Assembly (NCBI GenBank): GCA_027486585.1
Contig: JAIXOU010000141.1
Coordinates: 1-64,000, forward strand
Direction: 5' to 3'
DNA: 64,000 bases
From: Verrucomicrobiaceae bacterium
GTDB taxonomy: Bacteria > Verrucomicrobiota > Verrucomicrobiia > Verrucomicrobiales > Verrucomicrobiaceae
Shown: positions 7,435 through 18,359 of the stretch, in pieces
Layout of the letters: the number at the start of each line of letters is the position of its first letter
Numbering within the stretch: the stretch's first letter is position 1
The notes under the pieces: model-generated
Told to the model about the DNA's origin: nothing
Databases searched by the model: none
What the model saw: the letters and a program-made list of their open reading frames with translations, nothing else
Made by a program: the position numbers and the translations under genes

Positions 7435-9798
7435 ATGGTATTATTGACTCTCTCTTCCTCCTCCCTTCTCGGCATCGGTGTCATGGTGCTATCCTGCGCC
7501 ACCTCATGGATTGAGGCTGCGGAGTCGCCTCGATTCGAGAAGGACATTTTGCCAATCTTTTATCACCACTGCTTGGGTTGCCACAGCGAGAAGCAGGCGA
7601 AGCCCAAGGGCAAGCTGCGGCTGGATTCGGCGGAGGGGATTTTCGGCAGCCAGGTGATTGTTGAGGGCAAACCCGATGACAGTGAGTTGATGAAGCGCGT
7701 GTTGCTGCCGCATACAGATGAGGATGTGATGCCGCCGCTGAAGGGCGGGGCACAGCCGTTGAATGATGCGGAACGTGCACTGCTGCGCCAATGGATAGCC
7801 AATGGAGCGAAGCTGGACTCCTGGGTGAAGTTCAATCATCGCGGTGCTGTGTCGGCGACGGATGATGCTTCGCTTGCAGGCGCTGATGTGCGGCATCTGA
7901 GTGAGGAGGTGCAGAAGCGCGTGGATCAATCGCTTGCGGCGAAGGGCACGAAGCTAAACGCACCCGCGACTGATGAGACTTTCCTGCGCCGTGTGTATCT
8001 CGATGTCGTGGGTCGCATTCCGAGTCTGGAGGAGAGTTCACGCTTCCTCGAGAGCCACGATGCAGACAAGGGCGGGAAGTTGATCAGCGAGCTCATCGAC
8101 AGCGAGGGTTTCGTGAGCCACATGTTTAACTGGAAGGCGGATTTGCTGCGGGTGAATACGCGCGGGCTTGCTGCCGGTCAGCCGGGCAAGCTTTACGAAG
8201 ATTGGATGAAGGACGCGATTCGCTCACACATGCCCTATGATGAGTTTGTGCGACAGTTGATCACGGCGAGTGGTTACCTTTGGGAAAATGGCGCGGTCGG
8301 TTTCTATGTGCGCGATCTCGGCATGCCGCTCGATCACATGTCAAACATGACGCGCGTCTTCCTCGGCACGCGCATCGAATGCGCGCAGTGTCATGATCAT
8401 CCGCTGGAGCCAATCACGCAGAAGGACTTCTACCAGATGACCGCGTTTACCTTTGGCGTGAGCAATCTTGGTAAGCCCGGCGGGTATTCGCCCGCGAACG
8501 TTAAGCAGTGGCCGGAGTTGAAAGTGAAGATGGCGGCCCTGGGCAATGATAAGGCACTGTTTGATAGCGTGAGTTCCACCATTGCGCCTTTGAAACGACT
8601 GACTCTGGACACGGAGATGCAATTGAAATTTCCTGAGAGCTACCCTTATGATGCCGAGCTGCGCGGCAAGCCCGTGGAGCCGCGCACACTCTTCGGCGAC
8701 GAAGCTGTCGTTAGCGACGGCAATCGGCGCAAGGCTCTCGCTGAATGGATGACCTCGCCACGCAATCCGCGTTTCGCTAAGAACATCGCAAACCGCTTGT
8801 GGAAGCGCGTCATGGGCACAGGCTTGATTGAACCCGTTGACAGCCTTTCGGCACTGCCGAATCCAGATCACTCGGAGCTGATGGATTTCCTCGCGCAAAC
8901 GATGATCCGCCTGAAGTTCGATGAGCGGGCCTTCATGGCGGTTTTATTGAATACGCGACTGTATCAAAGCGAGGCTGTGCGTGAAACGCCGGAGCCTGCG
9001 GCTGTCTTTGCACTTCGTGGACCGCAACTTCGGCGTCTATCAGCGGAGCAGATATGGGATTCAAATCTTGTCTTGCTCGTGAAGGACCTTGATGAACGAA
9101 AGTCGGTGTTTCGGCTGGAAGGCACGCTGGATACGCAGCGCCTGAAGAAGCTCACGGTGATGACGGCGGATGAGATCATCGCACAAGCCCGCATTGATCG
9201 CGCTGAGCACACACGAAACCGCGAGTTCAACCTGCTTCGGGCGCAGCAGATCAAGGAACTGTCTGCAGCCAAGGCACGCGGTGATGACAAGGAAGTGAAG
9301 CGGCTCACGGCAGCGCAAGCGAAGGCGAACAAAGAGTTTGCCGCTAGTATGAAGCCCATGGAAACGGAGTCCGATGGCGAAACAGCAACGAAGGAAACCG
9401 ATCCTCGCTGGAAGTCGCTGCCGCCCAGTTTCATTCGTGCCTCGGAGACACCGCTACCTTTGCCGTTGGGACATTTCCTGCGTCAGTTCGGCCAATCGGA
9501 TCGACGGGAGATTGATGCCTTTAATCGTGATCCGAACACCACGCATTCGCTCGCGTTGATGAACGGCGATCTCACCACTCAGGTGCTCAAGGACAAGTCG
9601 CTGCTGCGCCGACAGCTCGCCGCCAGCCAGGCGACGGGCGATGAACTCACCCAACTCATCTACCGCGCGATCCTCGTGCGTTCAGCGACGGCGGATGAAC
9701 TCGCGGAACTGGCGGCCATGACCCAGGACAGCCCAAGCCCCGAGCAGGACATCATCTGGGCGCTGCTGAACTCGCCTGAGTTTCTTTTCAATCAGTGA
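7435..9798 (+). CDS. DUF1549/DUF1553 cytochrome c-type secreted protein
   Basis: A 787-aa protein with an N-terminal hydrophobic leader. A PSCyt1 haem motif CLGCH lies at residues 46-50, followed by GKLRLDSAEG and the PSCyt1 core. DUF1549 (TFLRRVYLDVVGRIPSLEE) contains a second CxxCH (CAQCHDHP, from residue 316). DUF1553 makes up the C-terminal half, ending in the typical LLNSPEFLFNQ. The stretch at ~565-665 is a charged, probably coiled segment. The function of the family is not established. It is the first gene of a four-gene cluster (DUF1553, DUF1501, esterase-like, 884-aa unknown). An earlier TTG at 7393 is possible; the ATG at 7435 gives a clean signal peptide. Confidence 0.9.
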   Translation: MVLLTLSSSSLLGIGVMVLSCATSWIEAAESPRFEKDILPIFYHHCLGCHSEKQAKPKGKLRLDSAEGIFGSQVIVEGKPDDSELMKRVLLPHTDEDVMPPLKGGAQPLNDAERALLRQWIANGAKLDSWVKFNHRGAVSATDDASLAGADVRHLSEEVQKRVDQSLAAKGTKLNAPATDETFLRRVYLDVVGRIPSLEESSRFLESHDADKGGKLISELIDSEGFVSHMFNWKADLLRVNTRGLAAGQPGKLYEDWMKDAIRSHMPYDEFVRQLITASGYLWENGAVGFYVRDLGMPLDHMSNMTRVFLGTRIECAQCHDHPLEPITQKDFYQMTAFTFGVSNLGKPGGYSPANVKQWPELKVKMAALGNDKALFDSVSSTIAPLKRLTLDTEMQLKFPESYPYDAELRGKPVEPRTLFGDEAVVSDGNRRKALAEWMTSPRNPRFAKNIANRLWKRVMGTGLIEPVDSLSALPNPDHSELMDFLAQTMIRLKFDERAFMAVLLNTRLYQSEAVRETPEPAAVFALRGPQLRRLSAEQIWDSNLVLLVKDLDERKSVFRLEGTLDTQRLKKLTVMTADEIIAQARIDRAEHTRNREFNLLRAQQIKELSAAKARGDDKEVKRLTAAQAKANKEFAASMKPMETESDGETATKETDPRWKSLPPSFIRASETPLPLPLGHFLRQFGQSDRREIDAFNRDPNTTHSLALMNGDLTTQVLKDKSLLRRQLAASQATGDELTQLIYRAILVRSATADELAELAAMTQDSPSPEQDIIWALLNSPEFLFNQ

Positions 9799-9818
9799 CA
9801 TCCTTTTTAACTCAACGC

Positions 9819-11096
9819 ATGAACTCCAACTTCACAGACACCAGCCGACGCGCCTTCATGGAGCGTTTTGCCAAAGCCGTTTTCGGCGTCAGCCTGCTGC
9901 CTTCATTCAGTGGACTGCGCGCAGCGGAGAGCAACCTCGGCGGCAAGGCGAAGAGCGTGATCTTTCTCTACATGCGAGGTGGCATCTCGCACATCGACAC
10001 CTTTGATCCGAAGCCTGGAAAGCCCGAGATGGGAGGCGTAAAAGCCATCGCGACCAGCGCGGAGGGCGTGCAGATTTCCGAATGGTTCCCGCGCATGGCG
10101 AAGCAGATGCACCACGTCTCGCTCGTGCGCTCGATGACTTCCACACAGGGCATCCATGATCGCGGCACTTACCTGGCGCATACGAGTTATTTCATGACAC
10201 CGACGATCACGCATCCATCGCTCGGATCGTGGGCGGTGAAGTTGCTCGGTTCTGCGAACACCGTGCTTCCTGGCAACATCCTCATCAATGGCAGCCCGCA
10301 ACACCCACGCAGCGGCTACATGCCCACGCATCTCGCGCCGTTGCCCATCGTCGATCCAGGCGCGGGTCTGCAAAATGCCGCACTGCCGTCGCTGGTCACT
10401 GAGTCCGACTTCGCGCGGCGTTCCGCATTGGCGCAGACAATGGGCAATCGCTTTGTGCAACAGACATCTCACCGCGATGTCGCTGCGTATTTGAAAGTGC
10501 AGCAGGATGCGACTTCGCTGATGAAGAGCGAGGACCTGAAGGTGTTCGACATTTCGCGCGAAGATAAAAAGACGCAGGCCGCCTATGGCACGCACACCTT
10601 TGGCAAAGGCTGCCTGCTTGCTCGGCGGCTCGTGGAGAGCGGCGTGCGCTTCATCGAGGTCGAGGACACGCACAACTGGGACACGCACAACGACCAGATC
10701 AAATCCATGGAGAACTTCACGCCCACCACGGATCAAACCATGGCGGCATTGCTTGACGATCTGCATCAGCGCGGCTTGCTCGCAAGCACGCTGGTCGTCA
10801 TGGCCACCGAGTTTGGCCGCACACCGCAAATCAGCACCGTCACCGCTGGACGCGGACACCACCCCTCCGCCTTCACTTGGTGGCTCGCCGGTGGTGGCAT
10901 GAAAGGCGGTTACGTCCACGGCAAGTCCGACGAGATCGGAGAGCACGTCGCTGAAAAACCCGTCACCATGCAGGACTGCAACGCAACCATCGCGCAAGCC
11001 ATGGGCATCGATTTAAAACACATCGAGCATTCACCTTCGGGTCGTCCCTTCACCGTGGCGGACAAGGGCGTGCCGGTGCTCGAGTTGTTTGCGTGA
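9819..11096 (+). CDS. DUF1501 protein with twin-arginine leader
   Basis: A 425-aa protein. The leader contains SRRAFMERF, a twin-arginine export signal. The body is DUF1501, a sulfatase/alkaline-phosphatase-like fold. Typical motifs are MRGGISHIDTFDPKPGKPEMGG, FGRTPQ near the C-terminal third and the HHPSAFTWWLAGGGMKGG block. DUF1501 genes are nearly always beside DUF1549/DUF1553 genes, as here, and are thought to work with them in the periplasm. An alternative GTG start at 9795 overlaps the upstream stop and would give tight coupling. The ATG at 9819 places the RR motif at a more usual distance. Confidence 0.9.
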   Translation: MNSNFTDTSRRAFMERFAKAVFGVSLLPSFSGLRAAESNLGGKAKSVIFLYMRGGISHIDTFDPKPGKPEMGGVKAIATSAEGVQISEWFPRMAKQMHHVSLVRSMTSTQGIHDRGTYLAHTSYFMTPTITHPSLGSWAVKLLGSANTVLPGNILINGSPQHPRSGYMPTHLAPLPIVDPGAGLQNAALPSLVTESDFARRSALAQTMGNRFVQQTSHRDVAAYLKVQQDATSLMKSEDLKVFDISREDKKTQAAYGTHTFGKGCLLARRLVESGVRFIEVEDTHNWDTHNDQIKSMENFTPTTDQTMAALLDDLHQRGLLASTLVVMATEFGRTPQISTVTAGRGHHPSAFTWWLAGGGMKGGYVHGKSDEIGEHVAEKPVTMQDCNATIAQAMGIDLKHIEHSPSGRPFTVADKGVPVLELFA

Positions 11097-11116
11097 ATGC
11101 TTGCCCCACAAATTCA

Positions 11117-12433
11117 ATGCAACGACTGTTCGTCCTTATCGCGCTGATAAACCTCAGCGCCTTGGCCTTGGCCGGAGATACGACTTCGCTCGTTGATCTC
11201 TCGAAGTTGGATGCAAGCAAGCTCACGACCTCGCACGCTGCCGTTACCTCAACGGGAGAGGCCTTGTCTGTTCGCAGTGAGGATGCGCGAGAGCAGGGAA
11301 CCGTGCAGTTCGATGTCCCTGAGGCGATGCGTGATTTGTCGACGTGGGGCTTGGTGAAGGTTGATCTTGAGAACGTCGGGGACAAGCCTTTGCGGTTCAC
11401 ATTCTGGGCGCTTTCGGGCAATGGCTGGGGTGGAGCGGGCACTTGGAGCACGCAGCCGGAAAGGTTTCAACTTCCAACACCTGGTCAGCCCAAGTCGGCA
11501 GGTGTCGAAGTGCTCGCCGCCAAAGAGCGCCGCAGCTTTCAGATGGATCTTCACGCCTGCTATCCGAAGCCCGATGCGTCCGGGCGATTCTACACCCGAG
11601 CGATGGAGCCTGCGTCCGTTCGATGGTTGAAACTGGTCTTGGGCGAGCGCGGACAGGTGCTCGTTCACGGCATTCATATCAGTGGCAAAGCACCTGCAAA
11701 GCCACACGAACATTTCAATCGTGTTCTCGTGCCGGACATCGAGCGTGGCGAGCCGATGGCGGGGAAGCGCGTTTATCAAAAGCTGCCGGGCTGGGAGAAT
11801 ACCCGAATCGAGCATGTGCTCACGCTGCCAAAGGAATGGAATCAGGGCACGAAGTTTCCCGTCATCGTCGAATACACAGGCAATGTCTTTTACCACAAGT
11901 GGTGTCACTCCACGGGCCTCACGGATCAAGGCAACATGGCCTATGGCTTGTCGCGTGGCGAGACCTTCATCTTGTTGAATCTGCCATTCATCGCCACTGA
12001 CGGCCAGCGGGAGGAGCCCAATGGCTGGGGCAGCATCGAGAAGACCGAGGACTACTGCATGGAGGCGCTGCAGTTCGTTAGCGCGCACTATGGAGCTGAC
12101 TTGAATCAGGTCTTCTACACGGGCTTCTCACGCGGTGAGCTGGCGATGAATTACCTCGCGCTGCGTGATGATCGGATTGCTCCCATCTGGCGCGGCTTCA
12201 TCGGTGCTGATCCCGCCATGGCCTCCGCGAAGAAGTGGCAAGGCACAGCGGGCTGGAACCACTGCGCCGAGGGCTGGGACGAACGCGGTGCGCGACTCCA
12301 TGGTCGACCCTTCTTTAGCCAGCATCCCAGCTATGGTCCCGTGCATGTGGATGTGGAGTATCTGGAAGATTCACCCAGCACCTTGGCGGCACGTGCTTGG
12401 CTTCAAGGGATGATCCAGCAGCCCAAGCCTTAA
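11117..12433 (+). CDS. Secreted alpha/beta-hydrolase-like esterase
   Basis: A 438-aa protein with a signal peptide ([20 protein letters not shown]). Residues ~20-190 look like a beta-rich accessory domain. From ~215 an alpha/beta-hydrolase core follows, with the nucleophile elbow G-F-S-R-G centred on Ser338 and an upstream strand '[10 protein letters not shown]'. The acid and histidine are not assigned with confidence; His near '[12 protein letters not shown]' is a candidate. The start at 11117 is preferred over GTG 11093, which overlaps the DUF1501 stop. Its place behind a DUF1553/DUF1501 pair suggests de-esterification of a secreted substrate (inference). Confidence 0.75.
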   Translation: MQRLFVLIALINLSALALAGDTTSLVDLSKLDASKLTTSHAAVTSTGEALSVRSEDAREQGTVQFDVPEAMRDLSTWGLVKVDLENVGDKPLRFTFWALSGNGWGGAGTWSTQPERFQLPTPGQPKSAGVEVLAAKERRSFQMDLHACYPKPDASGRFYTRAMEPASVRWLKLVLGERGQVLVHGIHISGKAPAKPHEHFNRVLVPDIERGEPMAGKRVYQKLPGWENTRIEHVLTLPKEWNQGTKFPVIVEYTGNVFYHKWCHSTGLTDQGNMAYGLSRGETFILLNLPFIATDGQREEPNGWGSIEKTEDYCMEALQFVSAHYGADLNQVFYTGFSRGELAMNYLALRDDRIAPIWRGFIGADPAMASAKKWQGTAGWNHCAEGWDERGARLHGRPFFSQHPSYGPVHVDVEYLEDSPSTLAARAWLQGMIQQPKP

Positions 12434-12449
12434 GCCACTTCCGACGACC

Positions 12450-15104
12450 ATGAAAACCATTCTCGTTTCAATATGTCTGCTCACGGCCCTTCAGGTGGTC
12501 GCTGAGTCTGCGACTGTGTTCCGCCCTGAGTTCATTGCCATTCACTCGCGTGAACCTCTGACTGTCACGCCAGTGAGGTGGAAACATCCCATCTACAATC
12601 TCCCTGGATGGAAACGCGCAGACGGCACCATCGAGCGCGACCTTTTTAAAGCCGGTGAGGTCATCCCTTTGACGAATCCCATCCGTGATAAGCGCGGCGA
12701 CGTTACCCACTGGACGTTCACTCACGAAGCCATCGAACTCAAGGCGGAGTTATCGAAAGGGAAGTTGAGCTACACCTTCACCGCGAAGCAGCCCGGCCTC
12801 TGGTCGGTCGCCTTTGCCGGAGCGCCTGCCGCGCCGATGGCGGATGTCATCGAGCTGTTCCAGCCGCTCGTGTGGAATGGTCGGCGCATGCCCGAGGAAT
12901 GCTTCCTTGTCGGCGATGACATTTGCTCGATCCCTGGATGTCTCGTGCAGACCCAAAGCGGCACGCTCGGGGTATTCGCTCAGCCGCAGCAGTTTCCGTT
13001 TGCGATGCCTACCGCACAAACGCGGCGCTTCGGTGTCACGCTGCGCAATGCGAAGGGCGATGCGCAGCCGATGGTCTTCGCTCCCTTTCTCGGTTCAAAG
13101 GAGTCGCGTTTAGAAGCAGGCATGAAGCATTCGTTTGAACTGGCCCTCGTGACCGAATCGAAGTCGCTGAGCGAGACCTTCGAGCAGGTTGCAAGAGACC
13201 TCTGTGGCTTCCGTGATCGGCGCGAAAACACGCTGACATCTCTCAACACGGCTCTGGAAAACATGCTGGATTTCGTGCTCGGCCCATGGGGCAATTTCGA
13301 CGCCGCGAACAAGGCCTTCTTTTATCCCGACTCCCATGGCTCGGTGAAAAACGTCAGCGCCCTGCATCCGCTTGGGCTTGCCTTCGTCACGGACAACGAA
13401 CGCCTCTTCCGCGAGCAAGGCGTGCCCATCATGGAGTTCCTGCTGTCGCGCGAGAAGTTCCTCTTTGCCCTCAATGATGAAGCGATGAAAGGCAGTCAAC
13501 GTCCCTCCATGCGCCTGAATGGCCCGGCGATGCCACTCTCCGAGCTCGCCGCGCTGCATCGCATCAGTCAAGGGGCCACGCCGTATTTTCGTGCGAGCGT
13601 GGAGCGCCTGCATGGCGTCAGTCGCACGCTGAACATGGATTGGGTGAGTCCTGCAGACGCATGGCAAAATGACCTCTGGCGCTTCCGGGCCACTGGCGAG
13701 CGCAAGTGGCTCGATGCTGCCATTGCCAAGGCTGAGCCGGAACTCACGAAAGTGCCCAGCGATTTCAAAGAAGCCGCCGACGGCACTTTCTTCGAATACA
13801 TGATGCCCGCGTGGAAGGATTTTTATGAGCTGTATCGGGACACGCATGAGCCTCGTCACTTGGCTGCCGCGCATCGCGGAGCGCGCTTGTATGCTCAGCT
13901 CATCTTCTTCTATCCAGCCGTGCCCGATGGCGACATCACGGTGAATGAGAGCGGCTTCTCGCCAAGGCGAGGCTCGCTCGACAAGCCCGGCCTCTTGCCC
14001 GTCGCCAAGGAAACCGTGCCCGCCTGGCGTGTCTCTGAGCAGGGGCTTATCTGTGAGGGCAACGGCACCGTGCAACGCATCGCCATCTACCTGGCCACCC
14101 ACGCGCCGATCTTCCTGCGCATTGCTCAGGACACCAGCGACAGCTTCCTTCGCGACATCGCCCGCAGCGCCATGATTGGCCGCTTCGCCAACTTCCCGGG
14201 CTATCACTTCAACACGCTCTACTCCACCGCCCAGGAGAAGGCCGACTTTCCACTGCATCCTCATGACGAACTGAAACCCACGACCTCCTTCCACTACAAC
14301 CACGTCCTGCCCATGGCGAACCTCGTGCTCGATTACCTCATGGCCGAGGCCAGTGACCGCTCGCATGGCGCCATCGATTTCCCCAGCGAATACGCCGAGT
14401 GCTACTCCTACCTTCAGAGCAGCGTCTATGGCGCCCCCGGCAAGTTTTACGATCAAACCCACGTGACCCCATGGATGCCGAAAGGTCTCGTGAAGACCAA
14501 CAACGTACAGGTCAATCACGTCACGGCCCGAGGTGAAAACACCCTCTGCATCGCCTTCATGAATGAGTGCGACCGAGAGCTGACGGACGTAGCCGTGCAG
14601 CTCGATTTGCCCGCAGGCAGCCACCCAGCCACGGTCTGGCGTAACAACAAGCGTTTGGACACCCAGCTTACCATTCACAACGGCGCGGCCAAGATCTCGC
14701 TCAGTCCCAAAGGCATCACCGCGCTTGTGATCGAAGGCGTCAAAGTCAGCGCAGCGTTTCAAGCCAAGTTTATCGGCAAGCCATCATCGGGGAAGGGGAT
14801 CACCCATCAAACCGTCCAAACCCCGTTCGGCGAAGCCCACGCCATGATCCTCTCCTTCGGTCCCGAACTCACCTGGCTCTACGCTTACCTTACGAGCGAT
14901 GCCAAAACTTTGACGTCTGCCAAGGTGCACGTCGCGCTTGATGGTCACCACGAAGTCCTCACCGACGCCACTTTCCCCTTCGAATTCTCTCTTCCGCTGA
15001 AATCCGCCGACACCCCTGCGCAACTCACCTTTGAAGCGCAGTCGGTTTCCGGTCCGGCTGCTCAATCGAAGGTGATTCGGCTTGGACTCACCAGTCAGCC
15101 ATAA
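12450..15104 (+). CDS. Large secreted protein of unknown function, possible alpha-toroid glycan-active enzyme
   Basis: An 884-aa protein with a signal peptide ([20 protein letters not shown]). I do not recognise the family. The N-terminal ~230 residues look beta-rich. The centre (~250-640) is helix-rich with aromatic motifs such as [20 protein letters not shown] and [13 protein letters not shown], as in (alpha/alpha)6-toroid glycosidases and lyases. The C-terminal ~200 residues look like beta-sandwich modules. No catalytic pair can be assigned. It is the fourth gene of the DUF1553-DUF1501-esterase cluster, 16 bp after the esterase, so co-transcription is likely. Confidence 0.7.
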   Translation: MKTILVSICLLTALQVVAESATVFRPEFIAIHSREPLTVTPVRWKHPIYNLPGWKRADGTIERDLFKAGEVIPLTNPIRDKRGDVTHWTFTHEAIELKAELSKGKLSYTFTAKQPGLWSVAFAGAPAAPMADVIELFQPLVWNGRRMPEECFLVGDDICSIPGCLVQTQSGTLGVFAQPQQFPFAMPTAQTRRFGVTLRNAKGDAQPMVFAPFLGSKESRLEAGMKHSFELALVTESKSLSETFEQVARDLCGFRDRRENTLTSLNTALENMLDFVLGPWGNFDAANKAFFYPDSHGSVKNVSALHPLGLAFVTDNERLFREQGVPIMEFLLSREKFLFALNDEAMKGSQRPSMRLNGPAMPLSELAALHRISQGATPYFRASVERLHGVSRTLNMDWVSPADAWQNDLWRFRATGERKWLDAAIAKAEPELTKVPSDFKEAADGTFFEYMMPAWKDFYELYRDTHEPRHLAAAHRGARLYAQLIFFYPAVPDGDITVNESGFSPRRGSLDKPGLLPVAKETVPAWRVSEQGLICEGNGTVQRIAIYLATHAPIFLRIAQDTSDSFLRDIARSAMIGRFANFPGYHFNTLYSTAQEKADFPLHPHDELKPTTSFHYNHVLPMANLVLDYLMAEASDRSHGAIDFPSEYAECYSYLQSSVYGAPGKFYDQTHVTPWMPKGLVKTNNVQVNHVTARGENTLCIAFMNECDRELTDVAVQLDLPAGSHPATVWRNNKRLDTQLTIHNGAAKISLSPKGITALVIEGVKVSAAFQAKFIGKPSSGKGITHQTVQTPFGEAHAMILSFGPELTWLYAYLTSDAKTLTSAKVHVALDGHHEVLTDATFPFEFSLPLKSADTPAQLTFEAQSVSGPAAQSKVIRLGLTSQP

Positions 15105-15138
15105 TGCGGCTCAAGCTCACTGCAGTTCCCCTGAAAAA

Positions 15139-15262
15139 CATCCCAGCTTTCTGGCCTCTGCTCTCTGACCTCCGACCTCTGGCCTCTATTCTCGCTGCTT
15201 AGTCTCTGCCTGAGGTGGGGCCTAACCAAGAACGAAGAACCAAGAACCAAGAACAAGGAACC
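15139..15262. repeat. Low-complexity word repeats left of the restriction locus
   Basis: Words of the type ctctggcctct/ctgacctcc at 15149-15190 are followed by TCTGCCTGAGGTGGGG at 15205-15220 and then AACCAAGAAC/GAAGAACC words at 15224-15262. The 16-mer recurs in the same orientation at 29127-29142 on the far side of the restriction locus, next to a TTGGTGC word repeat. The whole gap 15105-15334 otherwise holds no gene. Confidence 0.55.
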
Positions 15263-15334
15263 GTCTTGGCCGACTGCTTTCGTCAGCCCGATCCAGCCTG
15301 GCCCCTGTCTTAGCTTTCATTTCGTTACATTCGG

Positions 15335-18300
15335 CTAGGCTGCCTTGGTCTTTTCCTGCATGGAAAGAATCCTCATCACGGTCTCATTGAAGGCTTGTTT
15401 GAAGGCGTCATCCTGCCGCAGCATGTAAAGCTCCATGTCGGTCTTCCGCTGAGCGAGCACGGCTTGGTTGATCAGCGCTTCCAGTGCCAGCTTCTTGTTC
15501 TGCTCGTCGGGATTGTTGACCACCTGCTTCTCATAGTCAGCGCTTTGTTTCACGCGATCGACAATGTTCACCAGCTTCACGCGTTGTTCATCGGGCGTGG
15601 CGCTCCACGCACTAAACCAGCGTTCGTTGAAGGCGGCGATGATGTCGTCGAGTGGTTCACGTTCTTCTTCGGCACCGTGATGGCCGCGCACGTTCGGGTT
15701 CTGGGGTTCCAAGGTGGTGGCTGAGGCATCCAGGCCGATGTGCTCGTTCAGGCGGACGCGTTCGAGGGCGTAGGTGCTCAGGTCCACGCTTTCCAGCAGG
15801 GCATCCAGCTCGTCTTTGTCTTTATCCTTCACCTTCAGCTTGGGGACGAGGAATTTCAGGAACCAGTGTAGCTTCTCCCAGTTCAGGTTTTCAAAAGGGA
15901 TGATGCACGCCAGTTGGCCGTAGATCTTCACAAACTGCTTGGCCTTGATCTTGAAGTCGATCTTGTCCTCCTCGTCTTCGATCAGGTCAAAGTGAGCCAC
16001 GCAGTGGTCGATGATCGGGTGGAGCTGTTCCGGCGGAGCTTTTTTGAAGAAGGCTTCATTGAAGCGGTCCACGTCATCCTGATTATAGACCTCGGCTTCA
16101 TCCAGCTCGTCTTTCAAGTCATGCAGGACGTTGATGTCGGTTGGCTCACTCAGGCTGGTAGCCGTGTAGAAAGGATCGAAGGCATCCTTGATCTCAGCGG
16201 CGGTGTTGTAGAAGTCGAGGATGAAGGTGTTCTGCTTCGCCATCTTCACATTGCAGCGGTTCAGGCGGGAGAGTGTCTGCACGGCCAGCACGCCTTGCAG
16301 TTTCTTGTCCACATACATCGTGTGCAGCAGCGGTTCGTCAAAGCCGGTGAGGAACTTATTTGCCACCACCAGCAAGCGGTAGCCGGGCTCCTTGAGCTTG
16401 CTACGAATCTCCTTCTCAGGAAATCCGTTCAGGCTGTCCTCGGTGTGTTCGATGCCATCCACCACCTTCTTGCCGGAGAAGGCGATGATGGGCTGGAAGT
16501 CGGCGTTGGCCTTTTTGAGCTCTTCTCGGATCGCAAAGAAGTAACGGATGGCAGACTCAATGTTGCGCGTCACCACCATGCCGCGTGCCTGACCTTTCAG
16601 GAGCTTGGGCTTCACCACATGATCCATGAAGTGGTTTACCATCAGTGCAGCCTTGGTGCCGATGGTCTGCTTGTGGGCTTCCACATAGGCGCGGAGCTTC
16701 TTCTGGGCCTTCGCGGTTTCAAACTGCGGATTGTCCTCGATGGACTTCTGCACCTCGTAGTAGCTCTTGTAGGTCGTGTAGTTGGCCAGCACGTCCAAGA
16801 TAAAATCCTCCTCGATGGCCTGCTTCATCGAATACAGGTCATGCGGATCAAAGCCGCCGTTTGCATTGGGTTTGCCAAACTTCTCCAGCGTCGCGGGCTT
16901 GGGCGTGGCCGTGAAGGCAAAGTAGGACGCATTTTTGCCCATCTTGCGCTTCGCCATCGCGGCCAGCATCATGTCCTGGTAGTCCTCCGGCTCTTCAGCG
17001 TCATCCGTCGCGCCGATGGCGGCATTCAGCTTGTCAGCGGCCACGCCGCCCTGACTGCTATGCGCCTCGTCAATGATCACGCCAAACTTCTTGTCGCTCA
17101 TGTTGGCCATGCCATCGACGATGAACGGAAACTTCTGAATCGTGGTCGTGATCAGTTTCTTGCCATTCTCCAAATGACTGCGCAGGTCAGCGGCGCTCTC
17201 GGCATGGGCGACCAGTTTTTTCACTTCGGCGAACTGCTTGATGTTGCCGTCGATCTGCTTGTCCAGCACGCGGCGGTCCGTCACCACGATGATCGAGTCG
17301 AAAAGATTCGTCTGTCCTGTGCTGTCGTAGAGTTCGATCAGCTGATAGGCCAGCCAGGTGATGCTGTGACTCTTGCCGGAGCCCGCGCTGTGCTGCACGA
17401 GGTAGCAGCCACCCACACCTTCCTGCTGTACTTCTCGCAGCAGCTTGCGCACCACTTGCAGTTGTTGGAAGCGGGGGAAGTAGAGAATGGTTGTGACCTT
17501 CTTGGTTTTCTTGTCCACCTCATCCACCACCTTGGCAAAGTGCTCGATGATGTTGCACAGGCTCTGCCGGGTCAGGATGTCCTGCCAGAGATAAGCTGAC
17601 TTCGGGCCATCGGGATTCACCGGATTGCCTTTCCCTGCACCATCAGGCAGACCCTTGTTGAAAGGCAGGAAGTAAGTGCCCGCGCCATCCACCTTCGTCG
17701 TCATCCAGACCTCGTCGGGATCGACCGCAAAGTGGACGAGGCAGCGGCGGAAGTGAAAGAGCGTCTCGTTCGGGTCGCGGTCATCGCGATACTGCTTCTT
17801 CGCGTGGTTCACGTTCTGGCCGGTCCACGGGTTCTTGAGTTCCAGGGTGGCCAAGGCCAGCCCGTTGATGAAGAGCACCATGTCCACCGACTTCAGCGGA
17901 TCAGCCAGAGAGTAATGCACCTGCCGGGTCACAGAGAAGAGATTGCTCTCAAACTTCGCCTTCACGTCCGGGTTCAGGTCATTGTAGGGCAGACGGTAAA
18001 GAAGCTCCAAATGGGCGTTGTCCACTTCCAGCCCCTTCTTCAGCACAGCCAGGATTCCGTCCTTCTTCAGCTTGCGATGCAGCCTCTCAATCACCTGCCG
18101 CTTCCAGTCCGGCTTGTGATGCAGCTTGGTGAGTTCCTTCGCCTGCGTGCTTTCCAGGAACTGCCACAGCATCGCCTCATCCACCGCAAACTCCGCGTTG
18201 AAGTCGCCCGGCTTACCGCGCTTCCAGCCGTTGCCACCGATGTCCGGTGTCGGCGCTTGCAGCACGCCATCTTTAACGGCCACCGTCACGCCGCCGCTCA

Positions 18301-18355
18301 AGGCACGTTCAATGCAGGCTTCCAGGGCGGCTTCGTTGGTTTGGGAAGAGTTCAT
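15335..18355 (-). CDS. hsdR: Type I restriction enzyme R subunit (HsdR)
   Basis: A 1006-aa motor/nuclease subunit of a type I restriction-modification complex. The N-terminal nuclease domain has the PD-ExK core within VDMVLFINGLALATLELKNP (~155-175). The SF2 helicase part follows: Walker A SAGSGKS (~325), DEAH box (DEAHSSQGG, ~428), FTATPKP, and LNRCNVKMAKQ in motif VI. It is the last gene of the operon, 4 bp after abiEii. Its first ~68 codons exist a second time at 19894-20145, so abiE cassette entry duplicated the 5' end and left this copy intact. It cuts DNA lacking HsdM methylation. Confidence 0.95.
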   Translation of the reverse strand: MNSSQTNEAALEACIERALSGGVTVAVKDGVLQAPTPDIGGNGWKRGKPGDFNAEFAVDEAMLWQFLESTQAKELTKLHHKPDWKRQVIERLHRKLKKDGILAVLKKGLEVDNAHLELLYRLPYNDLNPDVKAKFESNLFSVTRQVHYSLADPLKSVDMVLFINGLALATLELKNPWTGQNVNHAKKQYRDDRDPNETLFHFRRCLVHFAVDPDEVWMTTKVDGAGTYFLPFNKGLPDGAGKGNPVNPDGPKSAYLWQDILTRQSLCNIIEHFAKVVDEVDKKTKKVTTILYFPRFQQLQVVRKLLREVQQEGVGGCYLVQHSAGSGKSHSITWLAYQLIELYDSTGQTNLFDSIIVVTDRRVLDKQIDGNIKQFAEVKKLVAHAESAADLRSHLENGKKLITTTIQKFPFIVDGMANMSDKKFGVIIDEAHSSQGGVAADKLNAAIGATDDAEEPEDYQDMMLAAMAKRKMGKNASYFAFTATPKPATLEKFGKPNANGGFDPHDLYSMKQAIEEDFILDVLANYTTYKSYYEVQKSIEDNPQFETAKAQKKLRAYVEAHKQTIGTKAALMVNHFMDHVVKPKLLKGQARGMVVTRNIESAIRYFFAIREELKKANADFQPIIAFSGKKVVDGIEHTEDSLNGFPEKEIRSKLKEPGYRLLVVANKFLTGFDEPLLHTMYVDKKLQGVLAVQTLSRLNRCNVKMAKQNTFILDFYNTAAEIKDAFDPFYTATSLSEPTDINVLHDLKDELDEAEVYNQDDVDRFNEAFFKKAPPEQLHPIIDHCVAHFDLIEDEEDKIDFKIKAKQFVKIYGQLACIIPFENLNWEKLHWFLKFLVPKLKVKDKDKDELDALLESVDLSTYALERVRLNEHIGLDASATTLEPQNPNVRGHHGAEEEREPLDDIIAAFNERWFSAWSATPDEQRVKLVNIVDRVKQSADYEKQVVNNPDEQNKKLALEALINQAVLAQRKTDMELYMLRQDDAFKQAFNETVMRILSMQEKTKAA

Positions 18356-18359
18356 TGGA

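Noticed and set aside
13110-14762. A 550-aa open frame antisense to the 884-aa secreted protein
   Set aside because: The plus-strand protein has a proper leader, start and operon spacing; the antisense product lacks any of these.
15914-17599. A 561-aa open frame antisense to hsdR
   Set aside because: It lies wholly opposite the conserved HsdR helicase region; the translated product has no recognisable domain and mirrors GC-rich codon structure.
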